A stretch of 64,000 nucleotides of DNA, from assembly GCF_900130035.1 (NCBI RefSeq), contig NZ_FQXQ01000001.1:248001-312000 (forward strand), read 5' to 3'. The translations under genes were made by a program, and so were the position numbers. This document shows, in pieces, positions 16,671-26,661 of the stretch (within the stretch, counting starts at the first letter, position 1; each line of letters begins with the position of its first letter). Below the pieces are notes generated by a model, which was given only the letters and a program-made list of their open reading frames with translations, had not been told where the DNA came from and did not search any database. This DNA comes from Wenyingzhuangia marina (GTDB taxonomy: Bacteria > Bacteroidota > Bacteroidia > Flavobacteriales > Flavobacteriaceae).

Positions 16671-17618
16671 TTACTTTGTAAGAAACTCCGTTACGTTTTT
16701 ATCAATTCTCTCTAATACATTAGAAATATCTGCTTTCACAAAGTTCTCTCCTGTAATCTGTTCGTACAATTCAATATAACGATTAGAAATTTCTTCTATT
16801 TTTTCATCTGTTAATTCAGGAATTTGTTGTCCTTCCTTACCTTGGAATCCATTTTCTATCAACCACTGGCGAACAAACTCTTTAGATAATTGTTTTTGAG
16901 CCTCTCCTTTGTTTTGTCTTTCTTGATATCCTTCAGCATAAAAATAACGAGAAGAATCTGGCGTGTGAATTTCATCAATCACTACAATTTTCCCATCCGC
17001 TGTTTTTCCAAATTCATACTTGGTATCTACCAAAATCAATCCTCTTTCAGCAGCCAATTCCGTTCCTTTTTTAAACAAAGCCAAGGTATAAGCTTCTAAT
17101 TGCTCATAATCTTCTTGAGAAACAATTCCTTTTGCTAAAATTTCTTCACGAGAAATATCTTCATCATGATCTCCTAAATCTGCCTTAGTAGTTGGAGTAA
17201 TGATAGGTGTAAGAAATTTATCATTTTCCTTCAATCCTTCTGGCATGGTAATGCCACACAACACTCTTTCTCCACTTGCATAAGTTCTCCAAGCATGACC
17301 TGTACAGTAACCACGTACTACCATTTCTACTTTAAAAGGTTCACAAGCGTACCCAACAGTTACGTTAGGATCTGGCGTTCCCAATACCCAGTTTGGACAA
17401 ATATCTTTTGTTGCTTCTAACATTTTAGCTGCAATTTGATTCAAAATCTGTCCTTTATAAGGAATTTGTTTTGGCATAATAACATCAAAAGCAGAAAGCC
17501 TATCTGATGCTACCATCACTAATTTTTCGTTTACCGTATATACTTCACGAACTTTTCCTTTATAAATAGCCGTTTGACCTGGGAAATTAAAATTGGTATC
17601 GTTAATTGTGTTACTCAT
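16671..17618 (-). CDS. purC: Phosphoribosylaminoimidazole-succinocarboxamide synthase (SAICAR synthetase)
   Basis: 315 aa. It joins CAIR and aspartate using ATP in step 8 of purine biosynthesis. Recognisable motifs: YKGKVREVY near 19-27 (nucleotide-binding loop), [40 protein letters not shown] and [13 protein letters not shown]. Length matches the long bacterial and yeast-like form. It is monocistronic here; other pur genes are not in the window. A -7 box TATTTTTG is on the minus strand at 17645-17638, 20 bases upstream of the start, without a clear -33 element. Confidence 0.96.
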   Translation of the reverse strand: MSNTINDTNFNFPGQTAIYKGKVREVYTVNEKLVMVASDRLSAFDVIMPKQIPYKGQILNQIAAKMLEATKDICPNWVLGTPDPNVTVGYACEPFKVEMVVRGYCTGHAWRTYASGERVLCGITMPEGLKENDKFLTPIITPTTKADLGDHDEDISREEILAKGIVSQEDYEQLEAYTLALFKKGTELAAERGLILVDTKYEFGKTADGKIVVIDEIHTPDSSRYFYAEGYQERQNKGEAQKQLSKEFVRQWLIENGFQGKEGQQIPELTDEKIEEISNRYIELYEQITGENFVKADISNVLERIDKNVTEFLTK

Positions 17619-17741
17619 CTCGGAATTTAATTTGATGCAAAAATAACTAAAGTTTATAAAGTTATCAGGTTACAAAGTTAAAAGTTTTAAAGACCTACCC
17701 TCCTATATCTTTACCAACTTTCAACTTGACAATTTTATAAT

Positions 17742-18689
17742 TTATTCCGTTTCTATACTTTTATAAGCCGTAATTATTTCTTTGACCAAACGATGACGAA
17801 TTACATCTTTTCCATCTAAATACACCTGTGCAATTCCTTTCACATCTTTTAAGGCTAACAACGCTTCTTTTAAACCCGACACTTGTTTTCTTGGTAAATC
17901 TATCTGACCTGGATCTCCTGTAATAACAAACTTGGCTCTTTTTCCCATACGGGTTAAGAACATTTTCATTTGACTGTGAGTGGTGTTTTGAGCTTCATCT
18001 AAAATCACAAAAGCATTGTCTAAGGTTCTACCACGCATAAACGCCAATGGAGCAATTTGAATGACCCCTTTTTCCATGTGAGATGCCAAGCGTTCTGCCG
18101 GAATCATGTCACGCAAAGCATCATATAAAGGCTGCATATAAGGATCTAACTTTTCTTTCATATCTCCGGGTAAAAAACCTAAGTTTTCTCCAGATTCTAC
18201 AGCAGGTCTTGTTAGAATAATTCTTTTTACCTCTTTTTCTTTTAAAGCTCTTACAGCCATGGCAACAGCTGTATAGGTCTTACCTGTTCCCGCAGGTCCT
18301 ACAGCAAACAACATATCGTTGGTTGCCATCGCCTTTACCATGTTTCTCTGATTTTCTGTTTGTGCTTTGATAAAAGTTCCTCCTACCCCATGCACCAAGA
18401 CATCATCGTTTACACGTTTTTTTTGTAATTCTATTTGAGAAGCCAACAATAATTGTTCTATACTGGTTTCATCTAATTTGTTGTATTTGATTAAATAATT
18501 AACCAACACCTGAATTCGTTTTTCAAATTCATCTAACAAAATAGGTTCTCCATAGGCTTTGATGACATTTCCTCTAACCACCAACTTTAATTTAGGGTAG
18601 TAAGATTTGATCAAATTTAAATGCGAATTGTTAGATCCAAAAAAGTCTATTGGATTGATTTCTTCTAGGGTTATTAAGCGTTCGTTCAA
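17742..18689 (-). CDS. PhoH family P-loop ATPase
   Basis: 315 aa from a TTG start at 18689; the frame continues to an ATG at 18737. The Walker A motif GPAGTGKTYTA and Walker B motif FVILDEAQN are clear, with TRPAVESGENLGFLPGDMKEKLDPY between them, diagnostic of PhoH/PhoH-like proteins (RNA-associated ATPases, helicase-like). The TTG start is preferred because family members in this phylum begin with MNE followed by the LITLEEINPIDFFG block, and because the extension contains a TACTTTG promoter-like element. An N-terminal KH-like region precedes the ATPase domain. The SAM hydrolase gene is divergent. Confidence 0.9.
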   Translation of the reverse strand: MNERLITLEEINPIDFFGSNNSHLNLIKSYYPKLKLVVRGNVIKAYGEPILLDEFEKRIQVLVNYLIKYNKLDETSIEQLLLASQIELQKKRVNDDVLVHGVGGTFIKAQTENQRNMVKAMATNDMLFAVGPAGTGKTYTAVAMAVRALKEKEVKRIILTRPAVESGENLGFLPGDMKEKLDPYMQPLYDALRDMIPAERLASHMEKGVIQIAPLAFMRGRTLDNAFVILDEAQNTTHSQMKMFLTRMGKRAKFVITGDPGQIDLPRKQVSGLKEALLALKDVKGIAQVYLDGKDVIRHRLVKEIITAYKSIETE

Positions 18690-18800
18690 GCTAAAAATCT
18701 GTTTATAAATTGCCCTTACAAAGTACACAAATATCATTTACAATTCTGTAAATTTGCTTAGAATAATTATCACAAAAAACTTTATTACCACTCCCTTTGT

Positions 18801-19643
18801 ATGGCATTCATTACCCTAACTACTGATTTTGGAAGAAAAGATCATTTTGTATCTGCAGTAAAAGGAGCCATATACACCTTATTACCAGAGGCTAACATTG
18901 TTGATATTTCTCACGAAATCTCTCCTTTTAACATTACAGAAACAGCGTATATTTTAAAAAATGCATATAAAAGTTTCCCTAAAGGAACCATTCATATTAT
19001 TGGCGTAGATTCTGAAATGACTCCTGAAAACAAGCATATTGCATTGTTATTAGATGGTCATTATTTTGTTTGTCCAGACAACGGAATTATGTCTATGATT
19101 GCTTCGGAAATCAATCCAACAAAAGTGGTAGAAATTAACATTCATGACAGAATTGAAACTAGTTTTTCTGTGTTAGATGTGTTTGTGAATGTGGCTTGTC
19201 ATATTGCCAGAGGCGGAACTTTAGAAGTCATTGGAAAACCATTGCCTGAGATTACTAAAATGGTTGAATTACAACCTCAAATTGTTTCAGAAACTAAGAT
19301 TATTGGCTCTGTAATTTATATTGATAATTATGGTAATGTCATTTCTAACATTACCAAAGAACTATTTAACCAAGTGGGAAAAGGAAGAAAATTCACTTTA
19401 TCTGCTGGTAGGTATAACTTTAAAAAAGTACTAAGTAAATACAGTGACATTGTTGATTTTAACTTACCTGTAAACGAACGAAATTCTGCAGGTAGTAAAC
19501 TCGCTTTGTTCAACTCGGGTTCTTATTTAGAAATTGCCATTTACAAAAGTAACTTACAAACCGTTGGAGGAGCTTCTAGTTTATTAGGATTAGATTACAG
19601 AAGCAGCGTAAGTATTGAATTTGAAAAAGAGACTTCTGCCTAA
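18801..19643 (+). CDS. S-adenosyl-L-methionine hydroxide adenosyltransferase (SAM hydrolase, DUF62)
   Basis: 280 aa. Its two-domain family (chlorinase/fluorinase fold) hydrolyses SAM to adenosine and methionine. Motifs seen: ITLTTDFGRKDHFVSAVKG at 4-22 with the conserved Asp, VDISHEISPFN, VGVDSE-like IIGVDSEM, FVCPDNGIMS and, in the C-terminal domain, IYIDNYGNVISNI. The long loop that marks true fluorinases is not evident, so hydrolase is preferred. Its stop overlaps the gldF start by one base, so it is cotranscribed with the gliding genes; what that means for gliding is unknown. Confidence 0.9.
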   Translation: MAFITLTTDFGRKDHFVSAVKGAIYTLLPEANIVDISHEISPFNITETAYILKNAYKSFPKGTIHIIGVDSEMTPENKHIALLLDGHYFVCPDNGIMSMIASEINPTKVVEINIHDRIETSFSVLDVFVNVACHIARGGTLEVIGKPLPEITKMVELQPQIVSETKIIGSVIYIDNYGNVISNITKELFNQVGKGRKFTLSAGRYNFKKVLSKYSDIVDFNLPVNERNSAGSKLALFNSGSYLEIAIYKSNLQTVGGASSLLGLDYRSSVSIEFEKETSA

Positions 19644-20362
19644 TGAAAGCTATTTTTAACAAAGAAATACAGTCGTTTTTTAGCAATACAGTTGGCTATT
19701 TATTGGTCGCTTCTTTTCTAATTATTAACGGATTGTTGCTTTGGGTTTTTAAAGGATACAGCAATGTTATTTACAGTGGTTTTGCAAACATCAATGCTTT
19801 TTTTAACAACAGTACTTGGGTTTTGGCCTTCTTAATTCCGGCCATAACCATGAAAAGTTTTGCTGATGAATACAACAACGGAACTTTAGAAATTTTAAAA
19901 ACTTTGCCCATTTCTCATTTCAACATTATTCTTGGAAAGTTTTGGGCTTATATAGGAATTCTTTGCATCACCTTAATTCCTTCGTTCATTTTTGTTTACA
20001 GCACTTATCAATTAGGAAATCCTATAGGGAATATAGATTTAGGAAGCACATTTGCTTCTTATTTAGGATTGATTTTACTATCCTCTACTTACATCGCAAT
20101 TGGGGTTTTTAGCTCCATCATCATGAAAAACAACATCAGTGCTTTTATTTTAAGTATTCTTGTGAATATGGTGTTATATTTTGGATTTTCTGCTTTGGAA
20201 AATTTATCAGAAACTTCTACTTACGGTTGGAACAACTTAGGAATCCCATCTCATTTTGATAGTATTAGTCGTGGCGTAATAGACACTACAGATCTTGTTT
20301 ATTTTACTTCTATCACCATTGCTTTTTTAGCTTTCACTAAATTAAAACTGGACAATGACTAA
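19643..20362 (+). CDS. gldF: Gliding-motility ABC transporter permease GldF
   Basis: 239 aa with six transmembrane helices. It is an ABC-2-type permease: KEIQSFFSNTVGYLL at the N-terminus, then TMKSFADEYNNGTLEILKTLPIS, the cytoplasmic coupling segment typical of GldF. In Flavobacterium johnsoniae GldA, GldF and GldG form an ABC transporter needed for gliding and type IX secretion-linked motility. The ATPase GldA is encoded elsewhere. It overlaps gldG by eight bases and follows the SAM hydrolase with a one-base overlap. Confidence 0.93.
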   Translation: MKAIFNKEIQSFFSNTVGYLLVASFLIINGLLLWVFKGYSNVIYSGFANINAFFNNSTWVLAFLIPAITMKSFADEYNNGTLEILKTLPISHFNIILGKFWAYIGILCITLIPSFIFVYSTYQLGNPIGNIDLGSTFASYLGLILLSSTYIAIGVFSSIIMKNNISAFILSILVNMVLYFGFSALENLSETSTYGWNNLGIPSHFDSISRGVIDTTDLVYFTSITIAFLAFTKLKLDND

Positions 20363-21989
20363 AAAGAAAAAACATATTCTTTTTATAGTTGTGTTGCTTG
20401 TATTGACCAACATTATTGCCAACTACAACCATTATCGATGGGATGTAACAAACGATCAACGTTATTCTATTTCTAACCCAACCCAAACTCTTTTAAAAGA
20501 TTTAAAAAAAGAAGTCATCTTTTCTGTTTTTTTAACGGGTGATTTGCCTTTTGATTTTGAAAGATTAAGCAAAGAAACCGCTTACTTTTTAGACGAAATT
20601 AAATCCAAAAACAGCTTAATTACTTTTAGTTTTATTCCTACCCAAGGAAAAGAAGAAAGTTTGATTAAGCAAGGATTGACTCCAAGTAGGTTAACAGTTC
20701 AAGAAGATGGTAAAGTATCAGAAAGTGTTATTTTTCCTTATGCAATTGTGAGTAGTGGAAAGAAAAAAGCACTGGTCAACTTATTAAAAAGTTCTTATTT
20801 CGAAAATCAAGATAGTCAAATAGAAAACTCTATTCAGAATTTAGAATTTGCCTTTGCCGATGCCATACAGAAAGTAACGGCTATTAAAAAACAAAAAATT
20901 GCAGTTCTTAAAGGAAACGGGGAATTAGAAGATATTTACCAATATGATTGGCTAAAAACTTTAGGAGAAAATTATTACATGGCTCCTTTTACTTTAGATT
21001 CTATTGCCAAGAATCCTGAAAAAACACTACAAGAATTACAACAATTCGACTTGGCAATTATTAGCAAACCTACTGAAGCTTTTACTGAAGAAGAAAAATT
21101 TGCCTTGGATCAATTTACCGTTCATGGAGGAAAATCTATTTGGTTGTTAGATCTGGTTCACACGCCAAAAGACAGCTTAATGCAAAATGGAAAGGTACTG
21201 GCATACCAACGCGATTTAAACTTAACCGATTATTTGTTTAACTACGGAGTTCGTATCAAAAAACATTTGGTAAGAGATTTATATGCAGCTAGTATTCCTT
21301 TGGCTACTGGAAAAGTTGGAAACAACACTCAGTTTGATGAATTTTTATGGGATTATTATCCACTCATCAAAAGCAATAATAAACACGTAATCAGCAAAAA
21401 TATTGGAGAAGTAAAATTAGAATTTGCTAATAGTATAGACACTTTAAATCCAAACATCAAAAAAACACCTTTGCTAGAAAGCTCTAATTTAACCAAAACA
21501 CTTACCGTTCCTAGTTATGTAGATTTGGCTAGTATTACCGAAAATGCTGATATCAAAACCTATAAAGAAGGATCCAAAATTTTAGGAATTTTATTAGAGG
21601 GTGATTTTAAATCAGCCTACAGAAATAGAGTTAAACCTTTTAAAAACAATTTCATCAACCAAGGAACAAAAAATAAAATGATTGTGATTGCAGATGGGGA
21701 CATCAGTACAAATCATATTAGTAAAGGACAGCCTTTAGAACTTGGATTAGACAAATGGAACAATCAATTTTACAGTAACAAAGAATTTTTAATGAATGCT
21801 GTAAACTACTTAATGAATGATAAGGGATTGATTCAACTACGTTCAAAAAAAGTAGTCATCAATACTATTAACAAACCAAAAGCTTATCAAGAAAAATTAA
21901 AATGGCAATTGATTAACTTAATTATTCCTATAGCAATTTTAACATTTTTTGGATTTATTAATTTTTATATCAGAAAGCGTAAATATTAA
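20355..21989 (+). CDS. gldG: Gliding-motility ABC transporter auxiliary subunit GldG
   Basis: 544 aa. One transmembrane helix near residues 5-22, a large periplasmic part beginning YRWDVTNDQRYSISNPTQTLL (the GldG/ABC-auxiliary signature) and a second helix at the C-terminus (about 515-535) followed by RKRKY. This two-helix layout with a periplasmic ABC_transp_aux-type domain matches GldG. It is the partner of GldF (eight-base overlap) and is required for gliding together with GldA. The dnaN gene starts 115 bases downstream. Confidence 0.92.
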   Translation: MTKKKKHILFIVVLLVLTNIIANYNHYRWDVTNDQRYSISNPTQTLLKDLKKEVIFSVFLTGDLPFDFERLSKETAYFLDEIKSKNSLITFSFIPTQGKEESLIKQGLTPSRLTVQEDGKVSESVIFPYAIVSSGKKKALVNLLKSSYFENQDSQIENSIQNLEFAFADAIQKVTAIKKQKIAVLKGNGELEDIYQYDWLKTLGENYYMAPFTLDSIAKNPEKTLQELQQFDLAIISKPTEAFTEEEKFALDQFTVHGGKSIWLLDLVHTPKDSLMQNGKVLAYQRDLNLTDYLFNYGVRIKKHLVRDLYAASIPLATGKVGNNTQFDEFLWDYYPLIKSNNKHVISKNIGEVKLEFANSIDTLNPNIKKTPLLESSNLTKTLTVPSYVDLASITENADIKTYKEGSKILGILLEGDFKSAYRNRVKPFKNNFINQGTKNKMIVIADGDISTNHISKGQPLELGLDKWNNQFYSNKEFLMNAVNYLMNDKGLIQLRSKKVVINTINKPKAYQEKLKWQLINLIIPIAILTFFGFINFYIRKRKY

Positions 21990-22103
21990 TACAAGGTTAT
22001 TAACACTTTACTGAATTATGTTCAAAACATTTCTTTGAATCAACGGGTTTTCAACCTATATTAGCTACTATATTTAAAGTATTATTCCATACAACATAAC
22101 CAT

Positions 22104-23222
22104 ATGAAATTTATAGTCTCAAGCTCACAATTGTTAAAACAGTTGCAAGTTTTAAGCGGTGTTATTAGCGCAAGCAGCACCTTACCTATTTTAGATAATT
22201 TCTTATTTGAATTAAGCGAAAACGAACTAAAAATATCTGCTTCAGATTTAGAGACAACCATGTCTACTACTATCGAGGTACAGTCTGATAGTGAGGGATC
22301 TATTGCCGTTCCTTCAAGAATTTTATTAGACACTTTAAAAACACTTCCTAACCAACCATTGACTTTTAAAATTGAAGGAAATAGTGAAGTTGAAATTACT
22401 TCTGAACAAGGAAATTACGGAATGCCATTTTTTGAAGGAAGTGATTTTCCAAAAGCGGTTTCTTTAGAAAATCCTAGCACTACAGTTGTACCTGCAAATG
22501 TATTAGCAAACGCTATTTCTAAAACTATTTTTGCTGCTGGTAACGATGATTTAAGACCTGTAATGAGTGGAGTATTCTTTCAGTTTGGAACAGAAAACTT
22601 AACTTTTGTTGCTACAGATGCTCACAAATTGGTAAAATACACTCGTACAGATGTAAAAGCTGATGAGGTAGCAGAATTTATCATGCCTAAAAAACCTTTG
22701 AATATTTTAAAAGGAATTTTAGCGACTTCTGATGCAGAAGTTTCTATTTCATACAACGAATCTAACGCAAAGTTTACTTTTGACAATGTAACTTTAACAT
22801 GTAGATTGATTGATGGAAAATACCCTAATTACAATGCGGTAATCCCTAAAGAAAACCCAAACAAATTAACCATTTCAAGAGGTTCTTTTTTAAACTCAAC
22901 CAAACGTGTGTCTATTTTCTCTAGCAAAACAACACATCAAATTCGTTTAAAAATGGCAGGAACAGAATTAAATATTTCTGCAGAAGACATTGATTTTTCT
23001 AACAAAGCCAACGAACGTTTAAATTGTGATTATCAAGGAGACGATTTAGAAATTGGTTTCAATTCTCGTTTTTTAACAGAAATGTTAAACAACTTGGCAT
23101 CAGACAACGTACAATTAGAAATGTCTTTACCAAACAGAGCTGGAATTTTAACTCCTGCTGATGGTACCGAAGAAGGAGAAGAAATTACCATGTTAGTAAT
23201 GCCTGTAATGTTAAGCAACTAA
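22104..23222 (+). CDS. dnaN: DNA polymerase III beta subunit (sliding clamp)
   Basis: 372 aa, the usual length of three clamp domains. The N-terminus MKFIVSSSQLLKQLQVLSGVI and the segments ILDNFLFEL, RPVMSGVFF, ATDAHKLVKY and the end EGEEITMLVMPVMLSN are diagnostic; the last residues line the hydrophobic protein-binding pocket. The homodimer encircles DNA and tethers the polymerase. It has its own promoter-like TATATTTA at 22069-22076 and a strong terminator. dnaA and gyrB are not adjacent, so this is not evidence for an origin here. Confidence 0.97.
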   Translation: MKFIVSSSQLLKQLQVLSGVISASSTLPILDNFLFELSENELKISASDLETTMSTTIEVQSDSEGSIAVPSRILLDTLKTLPNQPLTFKIEGNSEVEITSEQGNYGMPFFEGSDFPKAVSLENPSTTVVPANVLANAISKTIFAAGNDDLRPVMSGVFFQFGTENLTFVATDAHKLVKYTRTDVKADEVAEFIMPKKPLNILKGILATSDAEVSISYNESNAKFTFDNVTLTCRLIDGKYPNYNAVIPKENPNKLTISRGSFLNSTKRVSIFSSKTTHQIRLKMAGTELNISAEDIDFSNKANERLNCDYQGDDLEIGFNSRFLTEMLNNLASDNVQLEMSLPNRAGILTPADGTEEGEEITMLVMPVMLSN

Positions 23223-23240
23223 ACTATACTATCTATATTC

Positions 23241-23276
23241 AAAAGGCGTTTCCCATTCATGTGAAACGCCTTTTTT
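23241..23276 (+). terminator. Intrinsic terminator of dnaN
   Basis: Inverted repeat AAAAGGCGTTTC / GAAACGCCTTTT with a 10-base loop and a run of seven T. Confidence 0.9.
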
Positions 23277-23304
23277 TATTAACTTCCCTATAAAAAATTT
23301 CCTT

Positions 23305-23904
23305 ATGAATTTCCTTGCACATTTGTATTTAGCCAAGACTGATGAAGAAATCATCATCGGTAATTTTATAGCTGATACGATCAAAGGAAACCAATTTCAA
23401 CACTATTCTGAGAAAATTCAATTTGGTATAAGAATGCATAGAGCCATTGATGTTTTTACCGATGAGCATCCCATTTTTAGACAAAGTAAAAGAAGACTTG
23501 ATGAAAAATACCGATTGTATAAAGGAGTGATTATCGACATTATTTACGATCATTTTTTAGCCAAAAACTGGCAACAATATTCTACTACTCCACTAGATAC
23601 TTTTAGTCAAGAAATTTACGCTTTGTTATTTAAAAACTTTGAAATTCTCCCAGACAGAGCCAAACATTTGCTTCCTTATATGTCTAACCAAAATTGGTTG
23701 TATAGTTACAGAACCATTCACGGAATTACGAGTATTCTTCATGATATGAATATAAGAACCAAAGGACAATCTAAAATGAATGAAGCCATTGTAGACCTTA
23801 AAGAGAATTACACTATTTTTGAGGAAGATTTTACTGCCTTTTTTAAAGAACTGGAAGTATTTTCATTATCATACCTAAAAAAATATGACAGCAAAAATAA
23901 TTAG
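23305..23904 (+). CDS. Acyl carrier protein phosphodiesterase (AcpH, DUF479)
   Basis: 199 aa. The start MNFLAHLYLA and the segments IIGNFIADTIKGNQ, GIRMHRAIDVFTDEHP and DIIYDHFLAKNW are the conserved metal-binding blocks of the AcpH family (HD-like helical phosphodiesterases). The enzyme removes the 4'-phosphopantetheine arm from holo-ACP. Its last 20 bases overlap the start of the permease gene, so it forms an operon with the next two genes. Confidence 0.9.
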   Translation: MNFLAHLYLAKTDEEIIIGNFIADTIKGNQFQHYSEKIQFGIRMHRAIDVFTDEHPIFRQSKRRLDEKYRLYKGVIIDIIYDHFLAKNWQQYSTTPLDTFSQEIYALLFKNFEILPDRAKHLLPYMSNQNWLYSYRTIHGITSILHDMNIRTKGQSKMNEAIVDLKENYTIFEEDFTAFFKELEVFSLSYLKKYDSKNN

Positions 23905-24967
23905 TAACGGACTTTTAAGAACCATTGGAATTCTTGCAGGAATAGCTGCTTTAATTTGGTTTTTTATACAAATACAGACCATTATTGTTTACATACTAAT
24001 TTCAGCTGTATTGGCTTTAATTTCTAGACCTATTATTCGGTTTTTTAGACAAAAGCTAAAATTTAAAAACAGTCTAGCAGTAATTACTACCATTCTAATC
24101 TACTGTCTTTTTATTGGAGTTGTCATCAACCTATTTGCTCCGTTAATTAGTAAGCAAAGTGAAAACATTGCCCTATTAAACTCCGACACCTTCAAAAAGA
24201 ACATCAGTCATATTAGCAACGAAGTCAATGAGTATTTATTAATTCATAATATTGATATTTTAGAAAAAACAAAAAATATTGATATTTTACCAGGAGTAAC
24301 AAACATTCCTAATATTATTAATGTTGTGTTAGCCAAATTAGGTTCTTTTAGTATGGGCTTATTTTCCGTATTATTTATCACCTTTTTCTTTATGTTAGAT
24401 GCTAAAATTCTATCAAGAGGAACTTTTATTTTTATCCCTAACAACCACCTAATTCATGCAGTAAGATCAATAGAAACCATTAAAGATTTATTGTCTCGTT
24501 ACTTCATCGGATTGGTCATTCAAATTAGTGTATTGTTTTGTATATACACCCTGATACTTACTGTTTTTGATATTGAAAACCCTATTATTATTGCGTTTTT
24601 ATGTGCATTATTTAATCTTATTCCTTACTTAGGACCTTTAATTGGAGCTGTTGTTATGTTTATTTTAGCTACCACAAATAATTTAGATTTAGATTTTCAA
24701 TCAGAAATTTTACCAAACACGATGTATATTATGATTGGATATGGAATAGCACAATTGATAGACAATTTTATTAGTCAACCTATAATATTTTCAAAAAGTG
24801 TAAAATCACATCCTTTAGAAATTTTCTTAATCATTATGATTTTTGGAAGTCTGTTCGGAATTTTAGGAATGGTAATTTCTATTCCTGTTTACACCGCTTT
24901 AAAAGTTATTGCCAAAGAATTTTTTAACAAGTATAAAGCAGTAAAATTACTGACCAAAGATTTTTAG
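23885..24967 (+). CDS. AI-2E (PerM/TqsA) family permease
   Basis: 360 aa with about eight hydrophobic helices: two pairs at the N-terminus, a cytoplasmic or peripheral region (about 95-145) and a membrane block ending LGMVISIPVYTALKVIAKE. The segment LCALFNLIPYLGPLIGAV is the family's most conserved stretch (PYxGPxxG). Members export autoinducer-2 or act as Na+/H+ antiporters; the substrate here is unknown. It overlaps the ACP phosphodiesterase gene by 20 bases and is followed after one base by the methyltransferase gene. Confidence 0.88.
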   Translation: MTAKIISNGLLRTIGILAGIAALIWFFIQIQTIIVYILISAVLALISRPIIRFFRQKLKFKNSLAVITTILIYCLFIGVVINLFAPLISKQSENIALLNSDTFKKNISHISNEVNEYLLIHNIDILEKTKNIDILPGVTNIPNIINVVLAKLGSFSMGLFSVLFITFFFMLDAKILSRGTFIFIPNNHLIHAVRSIETIKDLLSRYFIGLVIQISVLFCIYTLILTVFDIENPIIIAFLCALFNLIPYLGPLIGAVVMFILATTNNLDLDFQSEILPNTMYIMIGYGIAQLIDNFISQPIIFSKSVKSHPLEIFLIIMIFGSLFGILGMVISIPVYTALKVIAKEFFNKYKAVKLLTKDF

Positions 24968-24968
24968 T

Positions 24969-26141
24969 TTGAACAAAGCTATTTTACAAAAAGAGGTTCA
25001 AGATTTTATAGCACAGAACCTACATGCAGACATCACTAAATTGGTGTTAAAAGGAAGTCCGTTTAAGGGAGTTTCTACTCCTGAACTTATTGAACAAATT
25101 GAGGCTAAAAAAAGATGTGATAAAAAACTACCTAGCTGGTTTAACACAACTAATATTTATTATCCAACCAAAATAAATATAGAACAAACCTCCTCAGAAG
25201 CTACTGCAATCTTTAAAAGCTCTTTAATTAAAGGAAGTAGTATTATTGATGTAACAGGTGGTTTTGGTGTTGATTGTTATGCTTTTTCCAAACATTTTAA
25301 ATCGGTTACTCATTGTGAATTGAACAGTGATTTATCTGCAATTGTGAATCATAATCTTCAGCAACTTAAAGTTCAAAATATTAGTACTGTTGATGGAAAT
25401 GGAATTGATTACATTATTAACAACAATAAAACTTACGATTGGATTTACATAGACCCTTCTAGAAGAAACGATGTAAAAGGAAAGGTATTTTTACTAGAAG
25501 ATTGCTTGCCCAACGTTCCTTTGCACTTAAGTGATTTGTTAAAAAAGAGTTCTCAAATTTTAATCAAAAATTCTCCTTTAATGGACATTACAAGTTGTAT
25601 CCAAGAGTTACAATTTGTAAAAGAAATTCACATCATAGCTTTGTTCAATGAAGTCAAAGAAGTCTTAGTTTTTATAGAAAAAGATTATACAGAAAAAATC
25701 ACCATCAAAGCATCTAACTTAGGAAGAGAAGAACAAAGTTTTGAATTTATCTATCAACAAGATTACGATTACAAACTTTCTCTGCCATTAAAATATTTAT
25801 ACGAACCAAACAGTGCTATTTTAAAATCAGGCGGATTTTCGGTGGTTGCAAATCAATTTAACCTAGGAAAATTACATCAACATTCTCATTTGTATACTTC
25901 TGACGATCTTATTGATTTTCCTGGAAGACAATTTGAAATCTTAGAAGTTTTATCCTACAATAAAAAAGAACTTTTAAAAAAATTGCCTCAAAAAAAAGCA
26001 AATATTACCACAAGAAATTTTAAAGAAAGCGTAGCCAATATTCGTAAAAAAACAGGCATTAAAGACGGTGGAGATATTTATCTATTTTTTACTACCAATA
26101 AAAAAGAAGAACAAATTGTTCTTTTTTCTAAAAAAATATAA
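24969..26141 (+). CDS. Class I SAM-dependent methyltransferase with THUMP-like C-terminal domain
   Basis: 390 aa from a TTG start at 24969, one base after the preceding stop; no ATG is available near the conserved N-terminus (NKAILQKEVQDFI). The SAM-binding motif I is DVTGGFGVDCYAFS near 95-108 and motif IV is YDWIYIDPSRRND near 155-167. IDPSRR is typical of a Bacteroidota family with a C-terminal THUMP-like domain, which often indicates RNA as substrate. The target nucleotide is unknown. It ends the three-gene operon, and a strong bidirectional hairpin follows at 26311. Confidence 0.85.
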   Translation: MNKAILQKEVQDFIAQNLHADITKLVLKGSPFKGVSTPELIEQIEAKKRCDKKLPSWFNTTNIYYPTKINIEQTSSEATAIFKSSLIKGSSIIDVTGGFGVDCYAFSKHFKSVTHCELNSDLSAIVNHNLQQLKVQNISTVDGNGIDYIINNNKTYDWIYIDPSRRNDVKGKVFLLEDCLPNVPLHLSDLLKKSSQILIKNSPLMDITSCIQELQFVKEIHIIALFNEVKEVLVFIEKDYTEKITIKASNLGREEQSFEFIYQQDYDYKLSLPLKYLYEPNSAILKSGGFSVVANQFNLGKLHQHSHLYTSDDLIDFPGRQFEILEVLSYNKKELLKKLPQKKANITTRNFKESVANIRKKTGIKDGGDIYLFFTTNKKEEQIVLFSKKI

Positions 26142-26310
26142 GTTTTATAAAATGTTATGGTTGATTAAATTTAGCTCCTATTTATCTTAAATTTTCAAAG
26201 TATAAAATTTCAGAGTAAACATCAACATCACAAGCCTTTGCAAGTCTTAACCACTTCACCTTGCTAATTATAATTATAGTAAAACAAATCTCGTATAATA
26301 TAAAAACAAA

Positions 26311-26344
26311 AAACGCTACCTAAGTCTAGGTAGCGTTTTTTTAT
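26311..26344. terminator. Bidirectional intrinsic terminator
   Basis: Inverted repeat AAACGCTACCTA / TAGGTAGCGTTT with loop AGTC, A-run before and T-run after, between the convergent methyltransferase and atpC genes. The 170 bases before it (26142-26310) hold nothing recognisable. Confidence 0.9.
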
Positions 26345-26360
26345 ATTTTGATTAGATAAA

Positions 26361-26654
26361 TTAATCTGCTAGAATGATAACTTTATTATCTTTCATTTCA
26401 ATTGTTCCACTTTTGATTTGTAAAGTTAAAACTTTATCGTCATCAGCATGTGGCTCAATAATACCAGATAAATTATCTAACTCTAAGTGTTCTTGAGTAT
26501 GAACGTGAATTTTCACAGTCCCTTTGTTCAATACAGAAACAATTGGTGCGTGATTATTCAACATTTGAAACTCTCCTTGAGTTCCAGGAACTGTTACTGA
26601 ATCTACTCTTGAAGAGAACAACACAGCTTCTGGTGATACTATTTCTAAATACAT
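26361..26654 (-). CDS. atpC: F1F0 ATP synthase epsilon subunit
   Basis: 97 aa, about 40 residues shorter than the E. coli subunit because only the N-terminal beta-sandwich is present; the C-terminal helical hairpin that can brake the enzyme is missing, as is usual in Bacteroidota. The start MYLEIVSPEAVLFSSRVDSVTVPGTQGEFQ and LNNHAPIVSVLNKGTV are the family signature. It forms the central stalk with gamma. It follows atpD on the minus strand after 78 bases that hold a heptamer-repeat element. Confidence 0.93.
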   Translation of the reverse strand: MYLEIVSPEAVLFSSRVDSVTVPGTQGEFQMLNNHAPIVSVLNKGTVKIHVHTQEHLELDNLSGIIEPHADDDKVLTLQIKSGTIEMKDNKVIILAD

Positions 26655-26661
26655 ATTTTTA

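Noticed and set aside
18801-19643. Fluorinase or chlorinase making organohalogens
   Set aside because: The family fold fits, but no fluorinase-specific loop or halometabolite genes are visible; SAM hydrolase is the common member in this phylum.
22021-23222. Chromosome origin next to dnaN
   Set aside because: No dnaA, no cluster of DnaA boxes and no AT-rich unwinding element was recognised; dnaN is often away from the origin in this phylum.
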